Shown: positions 1 through 6,665 of the stretch, in pieces
Numbering within the stretch: the first letter of the stretch is position 1
Layout: every line of letters begins with the position of its first letter
Assembly (NCBI GenBank): GCA_012519125.1
Contig: JAAYQY010000420.1
Location: forward strand, 1-7,713
Reading direction: 5' to 3'
DNA from: Spirochaetales bacterium
GTDB taxonomy: Bacteria; Spirochaetota; Spirochaetia; Sphaerochaetales; Sphaerochaetaceae
Length of the DNA: 7,713 nucleotides
The notes under the pieces: generated by a model
Database searches by the model: none
Told to the model about the DNA's origin: nothing
Seen by the model: only the letters and a program-made list of their open reading frames with translations
Made by a program: the position numbers and the translations under genes

Positions 1-243
1 ACCCGAAAGATGGACCGTATGGTGGAAGACCTGATGAAAAAGGTGGTCGAGTCGTTCGATCCCGATGCCTGGCAACTGGTCAGTTATGTTGGGGTGAAGT
101 TTCACCAGATGGATAAGAGCAGAATGATCGAGCGCAGCAGTTACCGAAGCCTCGGAAACCTTCTCTCCAAGTTGGAAGCTGATAAGTTCATCCAACGCAA
201 ACTCAATGAGAAGGGGCATCCGGAGATCAGGAAAGCCCAATAG
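1..243 (+). CDS. 3' end of an unidentified protein, possible winged-helix-like C-terminus (partial)
   Basis: The reading frame is open from base 1 and ends with TAG at 241-243. An in-frame ATG lies at base 10, but no ribosome site can be judged there and the frame continues upstream, so I treat this as the tail of a longer gene. The visible 80 residues are charged and soluble, with no membrane segment or signal. The last 50 or so residues (from about MDKSRMIERSSYRS through FIQRKLNEKGHPEIRKAQ) have the rhythm of a helix followed by a short beta-hairpin, as in a winged-helix DNA-binding fold. That is inference from pattern only, and I do not recognise the family. The diguanylate cyclase start lies 23 nt downstream on the same strand, so the two may share a transcript. 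Confidence 0.6.
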   Translation, partial: TRKMDRMVEDLMKKVVESFDPDAWQLVSYVGVKFHQMDKSRMIERSSYRSLGNLLSKLEADKFIQRKLNEKGHPEIRKAQ

Positions 244-255
244 ACACAGAGCAAT

Positions 256-261
256 GAGGGG
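256..261 (+). promoter_or_regulatory. Ribosome binding site that fixes the diguanylate cyclase start
   Basis: GAGGGG lies 5 nt before the ATG at 267. The in-frame GTG at 261 overlaps this motif, so it cannot use it and is an unlikely start. Confidence 0.6.
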
Positions 262-266
262 TGTGT

Positions 267-1934
267 ATGTCTGCAACATCGGCTGAACATCAGATTCAGA
301 GAATACTTGTGTTCCTTGCCTTGGTCGCCTTGGTTCTGGCGTTTCATTTCGACTCCTTCCTCGAGATGGAGGCGTTGCTCAACGAACCCGTGACTGAGTG
401 GGAAGGTCCATGGACCATCGCCGAGGACGGGAACATCATTGCAAGGAATGTAACGCTTCCCTACACCATCAGCGGACCCTATCTAGGCAAGACATTCACC
501 ATTTCCATGCAATTGCCAGCTGAGCTGCCGAACCATCACACAGCAATCGCAGTAGATACCAGCATGAGCAGCCTCCTGGTCAAGGTCGATGATGAGCTGA
601 TCTACTCCTTCACGGGGCCCAAGAAGGGCTGGAAGCGTCCGGTGTACGGAGGAGCCACCACTCATTTCGTCCGTATCGACGACCGCTTCCAGGGAAAGAA
701 ACTCTCCCTCATCTACGCTTACACATCAAACAACGCATTTTCAGGCCACATACGGCCAGTGCTGGCAGGAAGCAAGGCTTCGCTCTTGCTCACCAAGTTC
801 AAGGAGTGGCCATCCTTCTTCTTTGGATTTTCCCTCCTGTTGCTGGGAACGCTGATCTTCATATTCTCCTTCGCGATCCAAACCAAGGATGAGCGCAAGA
901 GCTTCTTCTACTTCGGCTTGGTGCTGCTCATGCTTGGCAGTTGGGTGTTCAGCCAGACGCCCAGCAAATTCCTCTTCTTCCGCAATCCTGCCTTGTTGAT
1001 CAACCTCAGCTTTTTCGCTCTCTACCTGCTTCCCAACTTTCTGGTCAACTATATTTATCACTCCTACCCCGTACATCGGAGAATCCGCCACTTCCGCAGA
1101 GTCAGCCTGATTTTCATCCTTGCCTACGTTCTCGGAGCTGTGCTGCAGGTTCTCGGAATCACCCAATATACTGATCTTCTGCTGGTCAGCGGACTGGCAC
1201 TGGCACTCTTTTTGCTCAGTCTCTTCGCATGTCTCTTCCTAGAGTACCTCAAGGGCAACTCCAGGCTCAGCTCGTTTCTTCTGGCCATGGGGTTTCTGCT
1301 CTTCTCCATCCTTGCCGAGGTGGTGCTGCTCGCAATGAACATCACCCTCGAAAGTGCAGTCATCCTCCACTTTGGTATGGCCATGGCGGCTGTGGTGCTC
1401 TTCTGGCATAGCATAACGTTGGTTCGGCAGAAGACCGAAGGGCTGCTCAAGGAACAGATGTTGTTGGAAATGGCATATACCGATGCCCTGACTGCAGTCG
1501 GAAACAGAGCTTCCTATGAACGGGAACTTGAACGGATTGCCCAAAAAACCCATCTGGAACCACTGGGTGTGTTGATGATGGATATCAACGACCTGAAACT
1601 CATCAACGACCGGGAAGGGCACAAAGCCGGCGACCTGATCCTCAAGGACTTCTCCCAGCGCTTGGTCCACCTGCTGCCGCATCATGCACAGGTGTTCCGG
1701 TATGGAGGGGATGAATTTCTTGCCATCATCCCTTCTGTCACCGAAACAAGCGTCCAGAACCTTGCAAACACCGTGCTTGCCTACTTCTCCACCTCACAAA
1801 AAATAACCTATCAGGTTGCCGTGGGTTCGGCGGTCTATATACCAAAGAAGAAGGAAAAGTTTGCCAACATCGTCAGCAAGGCCGATGATGCAATGTACCG
1901 TTGCAAAGCAGATATGAAAGCACAGAAAGCCTGA
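267..1934 (+). CDS. Membrane-bound diguanylate cyclase: jelly-roll sensor, 7-helix membrane domain, GGDEF
   Basis: Predicted to make the second messenger c-di-GMP from two GTP in response to an extracytoplasmic signal. The 555-residue protein has an N-terminal hydrophobic segment (about 11-28) and an exported beta-rich domain (about 35-180, with the pattern LPYTISGPYLGK ... LLVKVDDELIYSF of a galactose-binding-like/7TMR-DISM extracellular domain). Seven hydrophobic helices follow between about 184 and 385, then a short charged linker (LVRQKTEGLLKEQ). The GGDEF domain runs from about 400 to the end. Catalytic features are intact: DALTAVGNR at its start, DIND (metal, near 439-442), IND..GHKAGD (nucleotide binding) and GGDEF at 480-484. 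The product-inhibition RxxD motif normally five residues before GGDEF is absent (PHHA there). ATG 267 is preferred over the in-frame GTG at 261 because of the Shine-Dalgarno at 256-261. The ligand is unknown. An exported barrel-like protein follows 49 nt downstream. Confidence 0.9.
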   Translation: MSATSAEHQIQRILVFLALVALVLAFHFDSFLEMEALLNEPVTEWEGPWTIAEDGNIIARNVTLPYTISGPYLGKTFTISMQLPAELPNHHTAIAVDTSMSSLLVKVDDELIYSFTGPKKGWKRPVYGGATTHFVRIDDRFQGKKLSLIYAYTSNNAFSGHIRPVLAGSKASLLLTKFKEWPSFFFGFSLLLLGTLIFIFSFAIQTKDERKSFFYFGLVLLMLGSWVFSQTPSKFLFFRNPALLINLSFFALYLLPNFLVNYIYHSYPVHRRIRHFRRVSLIFILAYVLGAVLQVLGITQYTDLLLVSGLALALFLLSLFACLFLEYLKGNSRLSSFLLAMGFLLFSILAEVVLLAMNITLESAVILHFGMAMAAVVLFWHSITLVRQKTEGLLKEQMLLEMAYTDALTAVGNRASYERELERIAQKTHLEPLGVLMMDINDLKLINDREGHKAGDLILKDFSQRLVHLLPHHAQVFRYGGDEFLAIIPSVTETSVQNLANTVLAYFSTSQKITYQVAVGSAVYIPKKKEKFANIVSKADDAMYRCKADMKAQKA

Positions 1935-1983
1935 TTCTTGACCAGAAGAGAAGAATTCGCCACGCTAAGGGGAGGAGACTGCC

Positions 1984-2727
1984 ATGAAACGAATCCTGCT
2001 TATTCTACTCTTCTGCCTCAGCTTCAGCCTGCTCTGGGCTCAAACGAATCTTAACGGATCAACCGGATATCTGGTGGTCAGCAGTGCCGAAATCACCAAA
2101 AGCACCAACTCCCCTGCAGTTACCACCGCATATTCAGCCACCTTCAGCAAGGAGAAGGTAGCCCATATCCCCTCACTCCTGCTCTCATTCAAGGATACGT
2201 TCGAGACCAGCCTTGCCGTAGACATTGCACAGGACACAGACCTGTTGCTCAATGCAAAATGGAGATTTTCCCAAAAGGAGAACACAAGCTTTGCCCTTGG
2301 TTTGCTTGGCCAGATCAGTTCGGTCTCGGAAGGCAATCAAGCTGCCCTGCAACTCTATGTTGCCTCCACCTTTGAAAGCTCTATCATGGAGAGGCCTTCC
2401 AAGACGACGATACTGCTCGGCTACTCGTTCCAAGAGAAGATGAACAGCAACATCAACTTTGCCCTGGCTTTCCAGACGCCGTTCTTTGCAGACACATTCA
2501 AGGACAAAGTGGTGTTCCTGCTCGACTTCGGAAACGTGAGCTACAGCGCAACCCCCTCTTTCTCCGATGCTGATGACCGGGGCTTGGTGAATGTCGGGTT
2601 GCGCCTGCTTCCGTTCGAGCTGGTGAATTCGGTATATCTTGGGCTGGAATTGCGAGCATTGGATCTCTTCGACCACAAGGGGAGAGCCTTGAGCCTGGGG
2701 GCAGCAATCTCCTTCCAACCCAACTGA
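1984..2727 (+). CDS. Exported beta-rich protein, probable outer-membrane beta-barrel, function unknown
   Basis: A 247-residue protein with a clear type I signal peptide (MKR, a Leu/Phe-rich core, cleavage likely after LLWA at residue 19). The mature part has no transmembrane helices. It is a run of alternating polar/hydrophobic stretches such as TSLAVDIAQDTDLLLNAKWRF, NSNINFALAFQTPFF and NVGLRLLPFELVNSVYLGLE, which fits antiparallel strands of a small outer-membrane barrel. The mature N-terminus (NLNGSTGYLVVSSAEI) loosely recalls the opening of YjbH-like exopolysaccharide-associated proteins, but I cannot confirm that relation. The start is firm: a strong Shine-Dalgarno (AAGGGGAGGAG, 1967-1977) sits 6 nt before ATG. 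The gene lies 49 nt after the diguanylate cyclase on the same strand and may be co-expressed with it. Its stop is one base from the stop of the convergent pyruvate kinase gene. Confidence 0.75.
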   Translation: MKRILLILLFCLSFSLLWAQTNLNGSTGYLVVSSAEITKSTNSPAVTTAYSATFSKEKVAHIPSLLLSFKDTFETSLAVDIAQDTDLLLNAKWRFSQKENTSFALGLLGQISSVSEGNQAALQLYVASTFESSIMERPSKTTILLGYSFQEKMNSNINFALAFQTPFFADTFKDKVVFLLDFGNVSYSATPSFSDADDRGLVNVGLRLLPFELVNSVYLGLELRALDLFDHKGRALSLGAAISFQPN

Positions 2728-2728
2728 G

Positions 2729-4162
2729 CTACTCTATCTCCACCACCTTGATCATATTCGTCTTGCCCGAGCTCCCAACCGGGACCCCGGCGGTGATGAC
2801 CACCGTCTCTCCTTCCTTGACCAAGCCATGCTCCTGAAGGTACTGGGGTGCATAGGCAAGCAGTTGGTCTACCGACTCTTGCGGATCGATAAGGATCGGG
2901 GTCACCCCCCAAGAGAGCGCAAGATACCGTACCACACTTTCCAAGGGTGAAAAGGCGATGATGGGAACAGAGGGACGGAACTTGGCGATAAGTCGGGCTG
3001 TTGAACCAGATTGGGTGAAACAGGCGATGTACGAGGCTTGGATGGAGAGTGCAAGCTCGCGGGTAGCCATACCCACTGCTTCGGTCTTGGTCTGTTTGCG
3101 ACCAGGATCCAGTGTGCTGATCTGGTTGAAGACCTGACGACGGAAAGCCGTGCTGCGTTCAGCAAGGCTCGCAATGCGTGCCATGGTGGTGACTGCCTGC
3201 AAGGGATACTCCCCTGCAGCCGTCTCACCGCTGAGCATGACAGCACTGGTTCCATCGAGGACTGCATTGGCGACATCGTCGGTTTCCGCCCGGGTGGGAC
3301 GGGGGTTGTGCATCATCGATTCAAGCATCTGGGTGGCAGTGATGACCGGAAGCCCTGCATCGATGCAGGAGCGGATGATCGCTTTCTGGATCAAGGGCAC
3401 TTCCTCAGCAGGGACCTCGACTCCAAGATCGCCACGGGCGATCATGATGGCGCTCGACTCGGCCATGATGGAGGAAAGATTCACCACTGCCTCCGGTTTC
3501 TCGATCTTGCTGATGATGGGAATGGTCGAACCGAAGGTGGCGAGCATATACGCCTTGAGTGCTTTCACATCCTCTGCACTGCGTACAAAGGAGAGCGCTA
3601 CATAATCAATGTGGTTGGAAAAAGCAAAGGCGAGGTCCGCCTCATCTTTTTTGGTGAACGAGCTGAGATAGCGCAGAGGAACCGAAGGGAGGTTCACCCC
3701 CTTGCGTGCAAGCAGTGTCCCCTCTTCGAGCATCCTGCAATGGATATCCTGTCCTTCCACCCGTTCCACCACCAACGAGACCAGCCCATCATTGATCAGA
3801 ATCCTTGAGCCGGGAAGAATCTCCTCATGCAAGTAGGGGTAATCGATGCTCACCCGGTTGCGGGTTCCCAGGCAAGGGATGGTGGTAACCACCAGCGTCT
3901 CTCCTTTTTCAAGCGTGTAGGAAGGCTCCTTCAGCTGTCCAAGACGAATCTTCGGTCCTTGCAAATCCATGAGGATGGCAACAGGAATGCCCAATTCCCT
4001 GCTGGCCTGGCGCACAAGGTCATGACGCATTTGCTGCTCTTCATGACTTCCATGGCTGAAGTTGAGACGAATGACCCGGCACCCTGCTTCGAGAATGGCC
4101 TTGATCATCGGATAGGTGCTGCTCGCAGGCCCGAGTGTAGCCACAATTTTTGTGTAGTTCAT
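2729..4162 (-). CDS. pyk: Pyruvate kinase
   Basis: Catalyses phosphoenolpyruvate + ADP to pyruvate + ATP, the last step of glycolysis, in the cytoplasm. From ATG at 4162 the protein has 477 residues, the usual length for bacterial enzymes. Visible motifs (numbering from this Met): VIRLNFSHG (R32, N34, S36); DLQGPKIRLG (66-75); B domain about 75-165; IISKIEKPEAV with catalytic K219 and metal ligand E221; MIARGDLGVEVP with metal ligand D245; TATQMLESM; RPTRAETDDVANAVLDG. The C-terminal regulatory domain (about 340-477) has the phosphate-loop-like TQSGSTARLIAKFRP and ends in SGKTNMIKVVEIE. There is no extra PEP-utiliser domain. An in-frame TTG at 4180 would add six residues encoded by the ribosome site itself, so it is rejected as the start. 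Leu67, Gln68, Lys71 and Leu74 match the K+-independent class, as in E. coli PykA (DLQGPKIR), rather than PykF (DTKGPEIR). Confidence 0.97.
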   Translation of the reverse strand: MNYTKIVATLGPASSTYPMIKAILEAGCRVIRLNFSHGSHEEQQMRHDLVRQASRELGIPVAILMDLQGPKIRLGQLKEPSYTLEKGETLVVTTIPCLGTRNRVSIDYPYLHEEILPGSRILINDGLVSLVVERVEGQDIHCRMLEEGTLLARKGVNLPSVPLRYLSSFTKKDEADLAFAFSNHIDYVALSFVRSAEDVKALKAYMLATFGSTIPIISKIEKPEAVVNLSSIMAESSAIMIARGDLGVEVPAEEVPLIQKAIIRSCIDAGLPVITATQMLESMMHNPRPTRAETDDVANAVLDGTSAVMLSGETAAGEYPLQAVTTMARIASLAERSTAFRRQVFNQISTLDPGRKQTKTEAVGMATRELALSIQASYIACFTQSGSTARLIAKFRPSVPIIAFSPLESVVRYLALSWGVTPILIDPQESVDQLLAYAPQYLQEHGLVKEGETVVITAGVPVGSSGKTNMIKVVEIE

Positions 4163-4168
4163 TCCTTG

Positions 4169-4175
4169 CCCCCTA
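4169..4175 (-). promoter_or_regulatory. Ribosome binding site of pyk
   Basis: On the minus strand the leader reads TAGGGGGCAAGGA directly before the ATG at 4162. The G-run is 6 nt from that ATG. This supports 4162 as the start and places the more upstream TTG (4180) before the ribosome site. Confidence 0.45.
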
Positions 4176-4179
4176 CCCA

Positions 4180-4208
4180 ATCATCGTAGATGGACAGCCT
4201 TTTGTAAA
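4180..4208 (-). promoter_or_regulatory. Candidate sigma-70-type promoter for pyk
   Basis: On the minus strand, TTTACA (4208-4203, 5/6 match to TTGACA) and GATGAT (4185-4180, 4/6 match to TATAAT) are separated by exactly 17 bp. Transcription would begin near 4173 and give a very short leader containing only the ribosome site. This is the best match I found by eye in the divergent region, and the -10 is imperfect. Confidence 0.4.
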
Positions 4209-4232
4209 GCGTGCAAACCGGACCAAAAACAG

Positions 4233-4256
4233 GCCTCTCACCCGCAAAGGTGAGGC
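4233..4256. repeat. Imperfect inverted repeat (hairpin) in the divergent intergenic region
   Basis: GCCTCTCACC (4233-4242) pairs with GGTGAGGC (4249-4256) with a two-base bulge and a 6-base loop CGCAAA. It lies upstream of the candidate pyk promoter. On the minus strand it is followed after three bases by a run of five T (4229-4225), so it could act as a weak intrinsic terminator or attenuator for minus-strand transcription. As DNA it could also be an operator between two divergent genes. Confidence 0.4.
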
Positions 4257-4276
4257 AATATGCTCTGAGGGGGCGA

Positions 4277-4304
4277 TTGCGAACCTGCCTGCAGTCGATA
4301 CAGT
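4277..4304 (+). promoter_or_regulatory. Weak candidate promoter for the RND export operon
   Basis: TTGCGA (4277-4282) and TACAGT (4299-4304) are each 4/6 matches to the -35 and -10 consensus, with a 16-bp spacer. The expected transcription start would fall at about 4311, the A of the first ATG of the next gene. The match is weak and other promoters are possible. Confidence 0.22.
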
Positions 4305-4310
4305 GATGAT

Positions 4311-6665
4311 ATGGGATACAAAGTGAATCGAGATGCAGTCATCATAACCGTATGCGCTCTTATCTCTGTCCTCAGCCTTGTGGGAGTCGGAAGGCTGAAA
4401 ATCGACTCATCCACCGACGTATTCATCCCAGCCAAAGCTCCGGTGGTGGAGACGAACAGAAGGATTGAAGCAACCTTTGGATCTCTCGATGCCCTGGTTG
4501 TGAGCCTTGAGGATGAGAAAGGCATACTTACCACCGAGCATCTCGCCCTCCTTGGAGAACTCACAGACCGTATTGCGCAACTGGAGGGAGTGAAGCAAGC
4601 CAGCTCGCTGAGCAATCTCAAGCATCTTGAGAGTGCTCTGGACGGGGTGAACGTCGTACCGCTCACCATGGGCAGCATCACAGAGCTGGAAGCACGCATC
4701 GCCAGTTGGCCAAGCTTCTATGAGGGAATTTTCCTCAGCAAGGACAGGAGAAGTGTATCCATCCTTATCCAGACACAGACTGATTACAACGCTTCACAGC
4801 TCCTTACCTCCCTCAAGCAGCTGTTGGCTCCCTTGGAAGGTACCGTGGATACGTCCATTTTGGGACTGCCAGTGGTAAATGAGCAGATCAAGATCAGTCT
4901 CCTTTCCGACATGATCACCCTCGGTCCGGTTGTTGCCGTTCTCATCATGCTTGTGCTCTATCTTTTCCTCAGAAGCATCAAGGCAACACTGCTCTGCCTT
5001 GTGCCGCTGCTCTTCAGCAGTTCATTGACACTGGGAATCATGAGTTGGACCGGCATCACCTTCACCATGGCAACCATGCTGGTTCCCATACTGCTTCTGA
5101 TAGTCGGCAGCGCATACACCATCCATATTTTCAGCCACTTCTTTGAGGAGTATGAAGAGGTGGGAGTAACGGCAGCATTAACCAAGGTTGTCAGAAAGAA
5201 CACCTACCCTATCCTTTCTGCTGCAGCCACTACCGCTTTCGGCTTTCTCGCCCAGATCACCAGTCCCCTCCTCCCTTTCCGAACCTTTGGCCTGCTCAGC
5301 TTCATCGGGGTGGTTGTCTGTGCCTTCAGCTCCCTGATCCTTCTGCCAGCCTTGATCCGCTTGGTCTACCAGAAGAGGCCATCACGAAGCAGGGTGCGGA
5401 AAAAGGTAGGCAGAGGTGTGTGGTTGAGGATAGAGACATCCCTATCGAATCACTATGGCAAGGCTACCTTGTTCATCTCGCTCGCCTTGGCAGCCATCAT
5501 TCTGCCACTCTCCTACAACAACCTTGAAAAGGGGACAAACATCCTTGCATTCTTTTCCAAATCCTCTGACTTGGTTCAGGATACAGAATCGTACAACCAG
5601 CGCATGCAAGGCAGTTCATCGCTCTCTGTCATGCTCAAGCCGAGCGACTCGGCACTCCATCCCCAGACACTCTCCACAATCGAGAGAGCAATACAAGAAC
5701 TGGAGAAGGAGCCGCTTGTAGGTTCAGTCCAATCCATCCTTCCCTTCGTGAAACGGATGAATCAGCTGCTTGGTCCCGGCGATGAGCTGCCCATTTCACC
5801 GGCAAGAGAGGACGAACCTGTCTTTGATTTCTTCTCTGACGTACCCCCTGATACCACAAGCGTGGAACCCTATGAGTCTCAAGCCACACAAGCAGGAGGA
5901 CAGGGACGGTATGAGATTCCGCTTGATCCAGAGAGATACGGGCTGGAAGATGAGAACCAACTCTCCTCCCTCATTGCCCAATATCTGCTTCTGTACAGCG
6001 CCTCCCTCGATGCGTTCATCGATGATCCGCTCGAGCCGGAACACCTGCTCATCACCATTTTGCTCAAGGGGTCTGATACCCGGACACTGCGGCATCTCTC
6101 CGATTTGATCCCAACCCTCTTCCCCTCATCCTGGACGGTTGAGATTGGGGGTGGAGAGGCAGTGAGCCTCGCCCTTACCGACTTGGTGACCAAAAGCCAG
6201 CTCATCTCCCTCTTCAGTTCGCTGATTGCTGTCTGGCTCTTGGTCTTGCTTACGTTCAGGTCGGCAAAGCTTGCCACCATCAGCATGATCCCCTGCCTCT
6301 TTGCCTTGGCTGCGGTGTTCGCTGCCATGGCCATCTTCTCCATCAAGCTGGATATCATCACCAGCCTGCTTGCGGCCCTTTGCATCGGGGTAGGGATAGA
6401 CTATGCCATTCATCTGATCGCAGCATTCCAACGTGATGATCAAGATCTTGTCACCATCATGCAAACAACCGGCAAGGCGATTCTTGCAAATGCAGCCTCG
6501 GTTGCCTTGGGATTCTCCGGCTTGCTGTTCAGCCGCTTCATCCCCATAGCAAACATGGGGCTGCTCTTCTCAATTGCCATGATAAGCGCCTCACTCAGTG
6601 CCTTGCTCATTCTCGGTGCCATCAAGGTGCACTACAGCTCACTCATCACCCGGAGGAACCCATGA
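4311..6665 (+). CDS. RND-superfamily exporter of the MMPL type (COG1033-like)
   Basis: A 784-residue inner-membrane protein with the duplicated RND layout. Each half has one helix, a large periplasmic domain, then five helices: TM1 about 9-27, loop 30-197, TM2-6 about 200-352, basic linker 353-383, TM7 about 384-402, loop 404-628, TM8-12 about 630-772. Family knowledge suggests proton-driven export of lipid-like or hydrophobic cargo. The second half has the typical helix motif GVGIDYAIHL (693-702, Asp697). The equivalent first-half site reads GSAYTIHIF (266-274) with Ala instead of Asp. The second periplasmic loop carries an acidic, Pro-rich stretch (about 490-545). The ATG at 4311 is the first possible start after an in-frame stop at 4266 but has no evident Shine-Dalgarno; a GTG at 4323 is a weak alternative. 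The gene overlaps the next by 4 bp (ATGA), indicating translational coupling to a LolA-like partner. The substrate is not identifiable. Confidence 0.9.
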   Translation: MGYKVNRDAVIITVCALISVLSLVGVGRLKIDSSTDVFIPAKAPVVETNRRIEATFGSLDALVVSLEDEKGILTTEHLALLGELTDRIAQLEGVKQASSLSNLKHLESALDGVNVVPLTMGSITELEARIASWPSFYEGIFLSKDRRSVSILIQTQTDYNASQLLTSLKQLLAPLEGTVDTSILGLPVVNEQIKISLLSDMITLGPVVAVLIMLVLYLFLRSIKATLLCLVPLLFSSSLTLGIMSWTGITFTMATMLVPILLLIVGSAYTIHIFSHFFEEYEEVGVTAALTKVVRKNTYPILSAAATTAFGFLAQITSPLLPFRTFGLLSFIGVVVCAFSSLILLPALIRLVYQKRPSRSRVRKKVGRGVWLRIETSLSNHYGKATLFISLALAAIILPLSYNNLEKGTNILAFFSKSSDLVQDTESYNQRMQGSSSLSVMLKPSDSALHPQTLSTIERAIQELEKEPLVGSVQSILPFVKRMNQLLGPGDELPISPAREDEPVFDFFSDVPPDTTSVEPYESQATQAGGQGRYEIPLDPERYGLEDENQLSSLIAQYLLLYSASLDAFIDDPLEPEHLLITILLKGSDTRTLRHLSDLIPTLFPSSWTVEIGGGEAVSLALTDLVTKSQLISLFSSLIAVWLLVLLTFRSAKLATISMIPCLFALAAVFAAMAIFSIKLDIITSLLAALCIGVGIDYAIHLIAAFQRDDQDLVTIMQTTGKAILANAASVALGFSGLLFSRFIPIANMGLLFSIAMISASLSALLILGAIKVHYSSLITRRNP

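Noticed and set aside
741..1166. A 141-codon minus-strand frame rich in Glu and Gln inside the diguanylate cyclase gene
   Set aside because: The Glu/Gln-rich composition is the expected antisense image of Leu/Phe-rich membrane helices on the + strand.
1934..1956. Short inverted repeat ATTCTT...AAGAAT after the diguanylate cyclase stop
   Set aside because: It is an AT-rich six-base stem with a long loop and no T-run, too weak to call a terminator or operator.
2674..2692. Small inverted repeat CAAGG..CCTTG near the end of the barrel-like gene, considered as a terminator
   Set aside because: The stem is only five base pairs, lies inside the coding sequence and has no T-run on either strand.
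3011..3808. A 265-codon open frame on the + strand, antisense to pyruvate kinase
   Set aside because: It lies wholly inside a highly conserved pyruvate kinase gene, its translation is Cys/His/Arg/Gly-rich and domain-free, and it has no ribosome site. It is a codon-bias shadow.
4277..4306. Nine-codon TTG-started frame after GAGGGGG, just before the RND gene, as a leader peptide
   Set aside because: It is too short, starts with TTG, and nothing in its codons suggests attenuation. A chance occurrence is more likely.
5879..6464. Overlapping minus-strand open frames (168 and 112 codons) inside the RND gene
   Set aside because: They are shadows of the RND frame, which has clear membrane helices and family motifs across this stretch.
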